Positions 26,976 to 33,654 of a stretch of 54,670 bases of DNA are shown one piece after another (within the stretch, counting starts at the first letter, position 1; every line of letters begins with the position of its first letter). The translations under genes and the position numbers were made by a program. A model generated the notes under the pieces. It had not been told where the DNA came from and made no database searches. It worked only from the letters and a program-made list of their open reading frames with translations. Source of the DNA: DATATB01 sp036268995 (GTDB lineage Bacteria; Planctomycetota; Planctomycetia; Pirellulales; PNKZ01); the NCBI GenBank assembly GCA_036268995.1, contig DATATB010000155.1:1-54670 (forward strand). The letters are read 5' to 3'.

Positions 26976-27057
26976 GTAGGTGCCGCGAGCCGAGCGGCAC
27001 CTGGCGTACGCGCGGCGCAACTTAACAACCCGGTCCGGCTCGGCTCGCCGGACCTAC
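26976..27057. repeat. REP pair C (stem classes Y and Z), 3' side of the RAYT gene
   Basis: It has the same architecture as pair B: GTAG, Y hairpin, 30-nt spacer, inverted Z hairpin, CTAC. The hairpins are identical to those of pair B; the spacers differ. It starts 10 nt after the RAYT stop and ends 12 nt before the DUF58 start codon, so it lies immediately next to that gene's ribosome site (GGAAGG). Confidence 0.9.
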
Positions 27058-27069
27058 GGAAGGTCTTCC

Positions 27070-27978
27070 ATGCCCGCCAGCGTTTTGAGCCGATATCTCG
27101 ATCCGGAAGTGCTGGGCCGGCTGGCGCAGCGGCAGATCGAGCCGCGCGGGCTGGTGCTGGGCAACCTGGCCGGCGGGCATAAGTCGCCGCTCAGTGGTTT
27201 TGCCGTCGAGTTTGCCGGACATCGCGAATACGTTCCCGGCGACGATCCGAAACACATCGACTGGCGCGTGTATTTCCGCCGCGAAAAATACTTCATCAAA
27301 CAGTACGAAATGGAGACGAACTTCGTCTGCCACCTGGTGCTCGATGCCAGCGCCTCGATGCGCTACGGCGACGACGACCAGCAAAAGCTGCTCTACGCCT
27401 CGCGCATGGCCACGACCATGGGACACGCCATCGTGCGGCAAAGCGACAAGGTCTCGCTGGCCACGCTCGACGACCGCGTACGGGCCGTGCTGCCGCCCAG
27501 CAACACGATGGCCCAGATCGTGCGGATGACTAATCACCTGGGCGAGATTGAGCCGGTGGAAAAAACGCGGCTTGCCGAGTGCCTCAACGAGTTGGTCGGC
27601 CGGATGCACCGCCGCGAAATCGTGATGGTTTTTAGCGATTTCTTTACCGATCTCGATGCCCTGGAGCCGGTGCTGCAGCGGATGCGCTACCACCGCCACG
27701 AAGTCGTGCTGTTCCAGATCATGCACCACGACGAGCTGGTGTTTCCGCTGGACGGCATGACCCGCTTCGTGGGCCTCGAAATTCCCGAAGAGTTGCTGGC
27801 CCAGCCTGAGGAGCTGCGGGCCGGATACCTGGCGGCGCTCGAGCGCTACAATGGTCGCTTCGAGGAAATCTGCCAGCGCAACCGCATCGAGCGGGTGCTG
27901 GTCGACACCAGCCGCGACATGGGCGGCGTGTTCATCGACTATCTCAACCAGCGCAGCCTGCTCAACCGCGGCCGCTAA
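27070..27978 (+). CDS. DUF58 domain protein (MoxR partner, vWA-like)
   Basis: A 302-aa cytoplasmic protein. The DUF58 signature REYVPGDDPKHIDWRVYFR lies at residues 52-70. A vWA-like fold follows with LVLDASASMRYG (MIDAS D92, S94, S96) and MVFSDFFTDLDAL later. DUF58 proteins normally sit directly behind moxR; here the RAYT unit lies between them. The ATG at 27070 has GGAAGG 9 nt upstream. It is the last gene of the long plus-strand run and is followed by a convergent gene after 36 nt. Confidence 0.9.
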   Translation: MPASVLSRYLDPEVLGRLAQRQIEPRGLVLGNLAGGHKSPLSGFAVEFAGHREYVPGDDPKHIDWRVYFRREKYFIKQYEMETNFVCHLVLDASASMRYGDDDQQKLLYASRMATTMGHAIVRQSDKVSLATLDDRVRAVLPPSNTMAQIVRMTNHLGEIEPVEKTRLAECLNELVGRMHRREIVMVFSDFFTDLDALEPVLQRMRYHRHEVVLFQIMHHDELVFPLDGMTRFVGLEIPEELLAQPEELRAGYLAALERYNGRFEEICQRNRIERVLVDTSRDMGGVFIDYLNQRSLLNRGR

Positions 27979-28014
27979 CTCAGCACCAAGCCCACGGACT
28001 GCGGTCCGTGCCGG

Positions 28015-28785
28015 TCAGCTCGCCACCAGGCATCGATCTCCCAGCGCCGCGACCAGCGGATCGGCCTCCGGAGCGCAGAATCCGGGATAATGGTGTTTTC
28101 GCCAACCCTCGGCGAACTCGAAGCGGCCCGACATGCGGCCTACCTCGCGCATCAGGTCGTGCATGGTTTGCAGATACGAGTCGAATCCCTGGCTCTCGTC
28201 GAGCCAACCCCGCTGGCTGCGATGCCGGCCGAGCATGTCGGTCTTGCGCGCCAGCACGTCGCCGATGTCGACATAATAATGCGGATGCACGACCGCCCCC
28301 AGCGGGTCGCGGTTGCCATGCGGCTGGGCATGATAGATCGTCACCGGCTGATCAATGGGCGGCCGCGGAGGATCAACCGGAAAGTTCGGCATCCCGCGAG
28401 TGAACGCCGCCGTCACCGCCAGCCGGCAAGAGTTCATGTGGTCTTCCATGTAATCGCTGGGAGCGTGCACTAGCAGGATCTCCGGCGCGACCAGCCGCAT
28501 GATCGAGGCCAGCCGGGCCAGCGTCGGCCGGTCGTAAAAAACCTCCAGGTCGGGCGCGAGGCTCTCGTGATACACCGCGCCAACGGACTGGCAGGCGTCG
28601 AGCGCCTCCAGATGGCGAAGCTTGGCCAGCTCTTCGCGGCCGTATTGGGTCGAACCGCAACAGCCGTTGGCGATGTTCATGCAATGAATTTCGTAGCCGG
28701 CCGCTTGCAAGTGCAAGAGCGTGCCGGCCATTACGAATTCGATATCGTCCGGGTGGGCCACGACGGCGAAGGCGCGCTTGGGCAT
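28015..28785 (-). CDS. PIG-L/LmbE family N-acetylglucosaminyl deacetylase
   Basis: A 256-aa protein with the zinc motif VVAHPDDIE at residues 8-16 (His11, Asp13, Asp14), VHAPSDYMEDH near 104-114 supplying the third metal histidine, and a VHPHYYVDIGD segment near 173-183. It is a metal-dependent deacetylase of N-acetyl sugars or conjugates, distinct from the BshB1-like copy at 5745. It lies 48 nt downstream of the NagB-like gene on the same strand. This pairing suggests that deacetylation and deamination of an amino sugar are encoded together; the actual substrate is unknown. Confidence 0.85.
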   Translation of the reverse strand: MPKRAFAVVAHPDDIEFVMAGTLLHLQAAGYEIHCMNIANGCCGSTQYGREELAKLRHLEALDACQSVGAVYHESLAPDLEVFYDRPTLARLASIMRLVAPEILLVHAPSDYMEDHMNSCRLAVTAAFTRGMPNFPVDPPRPPIDQPVTIYHAQPHGNRDPLGAVVHPHYYVDIGDVLARKTDMLGRHRSQRGWLDESQGFDSYLQTMHDLMREVGRMSGRFEFAEGWRKHHYPGFCAPEADPLVAALGDRCLVAS

Positions 28786-28833
28786 GGGAGCGGAAGAGAG
28801 TGGAAAGAAGAAAGTGGAAATACGGAATGCGGG

Positions 28834-29760
28834 CTAATGCATTTCGGCGGAGCAGGTGCCGATGCCGGAACGCAGGAAGTTGAATTGCACGTTGGGATGA
28901 TCGGCCAATAGCGACATGGGCACGGAACTGTCGGGCAGTTTTTTGGCGATCATCAAGGTTGTCAGCCGCTGGCCGAAGGGATTGTCGTGGTTGCCGGCGT
29001 GCCAGATCGAGACCTTTTCGGCGCGCCAGGTTTCTTTGGGACCGACGCTCACGGCCTGCGTCGGCACGTTGGTTACCACGCCGCCGCCGCTGGTGCGGGC
29101 GTTCTGGATAATCGTCATCGGATGCAAGTCGACGATGCGCGTGGATAACTGCCGGTATTCTTCGGGCATCGGCGGCTGGTCGCGATAGCGTCCTTCGCGC
29201 TTTGGCGGATCGTTGAAGGCCCAGTGCTTGACCTCGCCCTGGCCGCCTTGCATCACGACGCAGCGGGCCCGATCGTAACTGGCCACGTATTGGGTCGCGT
29301 CGACCTGCGGAAAGTGCATGTTCTGCCGGGGCATGCGCAGCTCGGGCCGGATGCGATTGAAACACAGTTCCATGTCGGCTTTGGCAAAACTCAGCGGAAA
29401 ATCTTCGGGCGCCTCGCGTCCGTCGAGCACCCACTCGTCCATGCCCCAGAAATGACAATGCCTCAGGTCCAGCTCCAGTTCGTTGACCAGCCGGGCCACG
29501 AGCGGCAATTGCTCGGTGGGTCCTACGGGACCGCAAATGCCCGCCGGCCGGTCGGGCGTGGCCTGCCGCCAACTGGTGATGTATTCCAGCGCCTCGGCCA
29601 GGTAGAAATCTTCGAGCGCGTCGTAGAACTTCACCGTGAAGCCAGGTCGGGCCAATGCCAGCAGGTCGTCGGCCTCGAGGCGCGCCGCGTCGTCGAGGAT
29701 TTCGCGGTCCAGCGTCGTATAGTCCCACCACTCGGGGCTGATCTTGCTTAACGGTCGCAT
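28834..29760 (-). CDS. Glucosamine-6-phosphate deaminase-like (NagB/RpiA fold) protein
   Basis: A 308-aa protein. It carries the segment GICGPVGPTEQLPLVARLV near 74-92, HCHFWGMDEWVLDG near 102-115, and a late KKLPDSSVPMSLLADHPNVQF stretch, which follow the pattern of NagB-type isomerase/deaminases (substrate loop, DEW motif, SxPxSxLxxHP helix). NagB converts glucosamine-6-phosphate to fructose-6-phosphate and ammonia. The central region is more divergent, so the exact sugar is uncertain. It is probably cotranscribed with the PIG-L deacetylase downstream. Its start faces a large palindrome-rich intergenic region. Confidence 0.78.
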   Translation of the reverse strand: MRPLSKISPEWWDYTTLDREILDDAARLEADDLLALARPGFTVKFYDALEDFYLAEALEYITSWRQATPDRPAGICGPVGPTEQLPLVARLVNELELDLRHCHFWGMDEWVLDGREAPEDFPLSFAKADMELCFNRIRPELRMPRQNMHFPQVDATQYVASYDRARCVVMQGGQGEVKHWAFNDPPKREGRYRDQPPMPEEYRQLSTRIVDLHPMTIIQNARTSGGGVVTNVPTQAVSVGPKETWRAEKVSIWHAGNHDNPFGQRLTTLMIAKKLPDSSVPMSLLADHPNVQFNFLRSGIGTCSAEMH

Positions 29761-30253
29761 AGGCGTATCGGGGTTTTAATAACCGGTAGTAAATCGGGCT
29801 GTTGCCGGGCAAGCGCGAGCGACTACTTTGTAGGTGCGTCCGCTCGTTGCTTTCTTCGCCCCGAAGGGGCCGAAAGTCGTTAGCCAGGGGCGTGAGCCCT
29901 TGGACGAGCAGCGCAGAATGCTTCAAAGCCCTGTAAGGGCGACAGTGCACGCGGCCGCCCAAGTGCACTTTCGCCCCTTACAGGGCTGAAACACGTACTG
30001 TTGCAAATTGTCCAGGGGCTCGCGCCCCTGGCTAATAACTTCCGCCCCTACGGGGCTCGCGTAGTCACTTTCCACGTACTTTCGAGACGCTCAGCCTGCC
30101 GGCCAATGTACTGCTGCTGGCAGCCGTTCGCTAGTCGCCGCGATCCTTGCGAGGGCTGGGTCGCTCGGCTAGGCTCTAGCCTTCTGGCCGAACAAGCTAA
30201 GATTTAGCTAGTAAGTCACGAGCGGCCGGCGGGCGGATCCAGGAGACCTTGGG
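29761..30253. other. 493-nt divergent intergenic region containing a nested palindrome
   Basis: This region separates the NagB-like gene (minus) from the M16 pair (plus), so promoters for both should be here, although I could not pick a convincing one. Its centre (29858-30056) is an extended nested inverted repeat described separately. Short open frames through it give GLxPLAN and FRPYGA-like peptides, which are translations of the repeat and not genes. Confidence 0.7.
29858..30056. repeat. Nested 199-nt imperfect palindrome
   Basis: Three concentric inverted segments pair. The outermost is GCCCCGAAGGGGC (29858-29870) with GCCCCTACGGGGC (30044-30056). The middle is TTAGCCAGGGGCGTGAGCCC (from 29880) with its near-complement ending at about 30035. 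The inner is GCCCTGTAAGGGCGA (from 29928) with its near-complement ending at 29986, closing on GTGCAC at 29945-29950 and 29963-29968. The outermost arms are themselves small hairpins. Mismatches between the arms are mostly transitions. The whole could extrude as a cruciform or fold as a long RNA hairpin. No coding capacity is credible. Confidence 0.8.
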
Positions 30254-31498
30254 TTGGAACAATCGATTTTTTCGCATGTCTACCCCAACGGCCTGGTGCT
30301 GGTGGCCGAAGAGATGCAGTCGCTCGAGTCGGCGGCCTTCACGTTTCGAGTGCCGGCCGGCTGCATTTACGAGCCTGCCGATCGGGGCGGCCTGGCCGGG
30401 CTGACTTGCGAAATGGCCCTTCGCGGAGCCGGCCCACGCGACAACCGCCAGTTCATCAACGACCTGGACAACCTGGGCGTCGAGCGCGGCGAAAGCGTCT
30501 CGGACGCGCATACCAACTACAGCGGGGCCACGCTGGCCAAATCGCTGCTGCCGACGCTGGCCATCTATGCCGACTTGCTCGAGCGGCCGCACATGCCCGA
30601 CGACCAGCTCGAGTCGGGCCGGCTGATTGCCTTGCAGGAGTTGAGCGCCGTCGAAGACGAGCCGGCCCAGAAGGTGATGCTCGAGCTGCGCCGCCGGCAT
30701 TATCCCGACCCGTGGGGCCGGCCCAGCCAAGGCAGCGAGCAAGGGCTCACCAACAGCAGCATGGACGAGATCCGCGCGTTCTTCTCGCGGCATTATCGGC
30801 CCGACGGCACGATCCTGGGCATTGCCGGCCGCTTTGATTGGCCGCGGCTGCGCGACGCGGTCGGCGAATTGCTGGCCGGTTGGAAGGCCGCGCCGCAGGC
30901 CGAGCCGAAGGAAGCACCGCTCGGCCCGCGCGTCGCGCACCTGGAGCACGAATCGAATCAGACGCAGATCGGCGTGGCCTACTCGAGCGCCGCCTATCGC
31001 GATGCCGATTACTTCCAGGCCTGGGGCTCGGTGGGCGTGCTCAGCGGCGGCATGAGCTCGCGGCTGTTTACCGAGGTCCGCGAAAAACGCGGGCTGTGCT
31101 ATAGCGTCTATGCTTCGCACCATTCGCTCAAAGATCGCGGCGCGGTGATGTGCTACGCCGGCACCACGGCCGAGCGCGCCCAGGAAACTCTGGACGTCAT
31201 GCTCGGCGAGCTGCGGCGGCTGGGCGACGGCGTGTTGCGCGAAGAGCTCGACCGACTCAAGGCGCGGATCAAAAGCGCGCTGATCATGCAGCAGGAGTCC
31301 AGCTCGTCGCGCAGCGCGGCGCTGGCGCGAGATTGGTATTACCTGGGCCGCGTGCGAACGCTGGATGAGATCGGCCGGCTGGTCGATGAGTTGAGCTGCG
31401 ACACCATCAATGCCTATCTGGCCGACCATCGGCCGCAAGATTTTACGATCGTCACGCTGGGCCCGCAGGCCTTGGAGGTGCCCGTTGGAGTTTCTTGA
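30254..31498 (+). CDS. M16 peptidase-family protein lacking the zinc motif
   Basis: A 414-aa insulinase-like protein. The segment that should hold HxxEH reads GGLAGLTCEMALRG (residues 45-58), so the metal ligands are missing and it is presumably not catalytic. The C-terminal domain keeps the substrate-binding pattern SSRLFTEVREKRGLCYSVYA. In two-subunit M16B enzymes an inactive partner with the R/Y pair works with an HxxEH subunit, and the next gene encodes exactly that. The TTG start at 30254 is supported by AGGAG 8 nt upstream. It overlaps the next gene by 14 nt. Confidence 0.88.
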   Translation: MEQSIFSHVYPNGLVLVAEEMQSLESAAFTFRVPAGCIYEPADRGGLAGLTCEMALRGAGPRDNRQFINDLDNLGVERGESVSDAHTNYSGATLAKSLLPTLAIYADLLERPHMPDDQLESGRLIALQELSAVEDEPAQKVMLELRRRHYPDPWGRPSQGSEQGLTNSSMDEIRAFFSRHYRPDGTILGIAGRFDWPRLRDAVGELLAGWKAAPQAEPKEAPLGPRVAHLEHESNQTQIGVAYSSAAYRDADYFQAWGSVGVLSGGMSSRLFTEVREKRGLCYSVYASHHSLKDRGAVMCYAGTTAERAQETLDVMLGELRRLGDGVLREELDRLKARIKSALIMQQESSSSRSAALARDWYYLGRVRTLDEIGRLVDELSCDTINAYLADHRPQDFTIVTLGPQALEVPVGVS

Positions 31499-32723
31499 GC
31501 ACACGTTGGCCAACGGTTTGGAAATCGTGGCCGAATGCAATTCCGAGGCCCGCAGCACGGCCCTGGGTTTTTTCGTCAAGACCGGCTCGCGCGACGAAAG
31601 CGACGCCATCGCCGGCGTGAGCCATTTTCTCGAACATATGGTCTTTAAGGGCACGCCCACGCGCTCGGCCGACGACGTGAACCGCGAGTTCGACGAAATG
31701 GGGGCGCACTACAACGCGTTCACCAGCGAAGAAAAGACCGTCTACTACGCGGCCGTGCTGCCCGAGTACCTGCCGCCGGCCGTCGAGTTGCTGGCCGATA
31801 TCATGCGGCCGTCGCTACGCGACGATGATTTCAACACCGAAAAGCAGGTGATCATCGAAGAAATCCGGATGTACGAAGATCAGCCCCCCTTCGGCGCCGA
31901 CGACCGCTGCAAGGCCCTGCACTTCGGCCAGCATCCGCTCGCCCGCAGCGTGCTGGGCACGGTCGAAAGCATCACGAACCTGCCGGTCGACGCGATGCGC
32001 GAATACTTTCAGCGCCGCTACAGCCCGGGCAATATCGCGCTGGTGGCCGCGGGCCAGATCGACTTCGATCAACTGGTGGCCATTGCCGATCGCGCGTGTG
32101 GCGCGTGGCAGCCGGTCAAGGCGCCACGCGCGATCATGCCGGCCGATCCGGCCTCGCATTTTGCCTGCGAGGTCCGCGACACGGCGACGCAGGAATATGT
32201 GATTCAATTGGCCAACGGCCCTTCGGCCACCGACAAGGACCGCTTTGCCGCCAAGCTGCTGGCCACCATTCTGGGCGACGACACGGGCAGCCGGCTGTAT
32301 TGGGAGATCGTCGATCCCGGCCATGCGGAAAGTGCTTCGCTCAGCCATCACGATTATCACGGCACCGGCTTGTACGGCACCTACCTGGCTTGCTCGCCGG
32401 AAAACACGCAAGAGAACATGCAGCGCGTGCTCGATATCTATCGCGAGGCCGAAGGCGACGGCTGCACGCCCGAAGAGCTGGATCAGGCGAAAAACAAGAT
32501 CAACGCCCGGGTCGTGCTCAGCAGCGAACGGCCGCGCGGGCGGCTATTCAACGTCGGCGCCAATTGGACCTACCGGCACGAGTATCGCTCGGTGAAAGAC
32601 GACCTCGACGCCGTCGAGCGCGTCACCCTCGCAGACATCGGCCGCGTGCTGGCCCGCTACCCGCTGACGACCAACACCACGATGGCCATCGGGCCAATCG
32701 GCGGGTTGCAGGCGCCAAAGTAA
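31485..32723 (+). CDS. M16 family zinc peptidase (catalytic subunit)
   Basis: A 412-aa protein with the inverted zinc motif HFLEH at residues 47-51 and the third ligand Glu in the IIEEIRMYED segment (125 or 126, about 74 residues on, as in the family). A glycine-rich region NGPSATDK and GDDTGSRLYWEI near 258-270 belongs to the second half of the M16 fold. It probably forms an M16B heterodimer with the preceding protein and degrades small peptides. The TTG at 31485 is chosen because GGAGG lies 6 nt upstream, inside the end of the preceding gene, giving translational coupling. No signal peptide is seen, so it is probably cytoplasmic. Confidence 0.9.
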   Translation: MEFLEHTLANGLEIVAECNSEARSTALGFFVKTGSRDESDAIAGVSHFLEHMVFKGTPTRSADDVNREFDEMGAHYNAFTSEEKTVYYAAVLPEYLPPAVELLADIMRPSLRDDDFNTEKQVIIEEIRMYEDQPPFGADDRCKALHFGQHPLARSVLGTVESITNLPVDAMREYFQRRYSPGNIALVAAGQIDFDQLVAIADRACGAWQPVKAPRAIMPADPASHFACEVRDTATQEYVIQLANGPSATDKDRFAAKLLATILGDDTGSRLYWEIVDPGHAESASLSHHDYHGTGLYGTYLACSPENTQENMQRVLDIYREAEGDGCTPEELDQAKNKINARVVLSSERPRGRLFNVGANWTYRHEYRSVKDDLDAVERVTLADIGRVLARYPLTTNTTMAIGPIGGLQAPK

Positions 32724-32742
32724 GGTGCCAGCCGTGGTAAAG

Positions 32743-32770
32743 GGCGTGGTTCAAATCCCGCCGCCCAGAC
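32743..32770 (+). other. tRNA 3'-end-like remnant (weak)
   Basis: The segment GGCGTGGTTCAAATCCCGCC forms a 6-bp T-arm-like stem with one bulged T and contains the near-invariant TTCAAAT loop, followed by GCCCAGA as an acceptor-like strand. No anticodon or D arm is found upstream, where the peptidase gene ends at 32723, so it is not a functional tRNA. It could be a chance match or a remnant of an integration site. It lies 113 nt upstream of a gene that looks acquired. Confidence 0.25.
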
Positions 32771-32780
32771 GCTGAGCAGG

Positions 32781-32814
32781 CATTCTAAAGCAGAATGTCC
32801 CTCAGAATGTCCCC
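32781..32814. repeat. Short direct and inverted repeats upstream of the DHFR-like gene
   Basis: CAGAATGTCCC occurs twice in tandem (32791-32801 and 32803-32813), and CATTCT at 32781-32786 is the complement of the AGAATG that follows. Arrays built on GGGACATTCTG are, to my knowledge, common near IS200-like and RAYT transposases in other bacteria; that comparison is from memory. Here no transposase is adjacent. Confidence 0.4.
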
Positions 32815-32882
32815 GTTTTTCATCCCCGTGCACCGCTCGGTGACCGTGCGATGCCGATACCGCTCAAGAACGGAGAGCAATC

Positions 32883-33575
32883 GTGGTCGACAACAAGATC
32901 GTTACGAAGCGTAAGCTGACGGGCGCTTTCTTTCAGTCGCTCGATGGCGTCATCCAGGCACCGGGCGCACCTGAGGAGGATCGGTCCGGCGGCTTCCGCT
33001 TCGGCGGCTGGATCGCGCCGCTGCGAGACGAAAGCACGCAGAAGCCGATGGGCAAGATTTTAGTCGAGCCGGAATATGACCTGCTGCTCGGCAAGCGGAC
33101 CTACAACATCTTCTCCGCCTACTGGCCGTATAACCAGGACAATCCCATCGGCGCAAAATTCCAGCGCATCAACAAATATGTGCTGACCCATTCCGCCGAG
33201 CCGCTGAGCTGGGACGGGAGCCACAGACTCTCCGGCGACACGGCCGCAGCGGTTGCCGAGCTCAAGCAGAGTGATGGCCGCGACCTCCTCATCCAGGGCA
33301 GCAGCACCATCTACCTCCCGCTGCTTGCAGCCGGACTGATCGATCGCCTGATCCTGATGACCTTCCCGGTTCTGCTTGGCAAAGGCAAGCGGATCTTCGA
33401 CGGGTCAGAAAAGCCCAGCGCACTCAAGCTCGTCGATCATTTCGTGTCTGACAAGGGCGTGGTGTTCACGACCTACGAACCGGCCGGAGAGGTGCCGACC
33501 GGATCGATGGTGACCCAGGAACCGAGTGAAGCAGAGCTGAAGCGGCGCGAGAAATGGGTGCGGGAAGAGGCCTGA
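32883..33575 (+). CDS. RibD C-terminal / dihydrofolate-reductase-like protein
   Basis: A 230-aa protein of the DHFR-superfamily group usually annotated 'dihydrofolate reductase family'. It shows TGAFFQSLDGVIQAPG near 14-29, GGWIAPLRDE, LLLGKRTYNIFSAYWP near 69-84, a glycine-rich LLIQGSSTIYLPLL near 138-151, and LPVLLGKGKRIF-like FPVLLGKGKRIFDG. These imply an NADPH-dependent reductase, though true folate reduction is unlikely. The GTG at 32883 has GGAGAG about 6 nt upstream. It stands alone between genes of other types, with repeats and a tRNA-like remnant upstream, so recent acquisition is plausible. Confidence 0.82.
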   Translation: MVDNKIVTKRKLTGAFFQSLDGVIQAPGAPEEDRSGGFRFGGWIAPLRDESTQKPMGKILVEPEYDLLLGKRTYNIFSAYWPYNQDNPIGAKFQRINKYVLTHSAEPLSWDGSHRLSGDTAAAVAELKQSDGRDLLIQGSSTIYLPLLAAGLIDRLILMTFPVLLGKGKRIFDGSEKPSALKLVDHFVSDKGVVFTTYEPAGEVPTGSMVTQEPSEAELKRREKWVREEA

Positions 33576-33654
33576 GCTTCGAGTTCGTCGGCCCCACCTT
33601 TATCGTTCTACACGCATAAGTCCTGGCACGCAGTGTGACGAGCGCTCGTGCTGC

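Larger units (their letters stand above)
26267..27057 (+). mobile_element. REPtron: RAYT gene bracketed by two REP pairs
   Basis: A compact 791-bp unit made of REP pair B, the RAYT gene and REP pair C. The gaps are 9 nt from REP B to the GTG start and 10 nt from the stop to REP C. Both flanking pairs have the same order and orientation (Y stem, then inverted Z stem). The unit lies between moxR and the DUF58 gene with no other sequence of note, so it looks like an insertion into an otherwise contiguous operon. The gene is visibly lower in GC than its neighbours. No target-site duplication was identified. Confidence 0.8.

Noticed and set aside
29829..29850. Another REP start (GTAGGTGCG) upstream of the nested palindrome
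   Set aside because: After GTAGGTGC the sequence does not form the hairpin and lacks the GAGCCGA loop, so it is a chance match.
30001..30207. Open frame starting MQIVQGLAPLANNFRPYGA
   Set aside because: This is a translation of the right half of the nested palindrome, not a gene.
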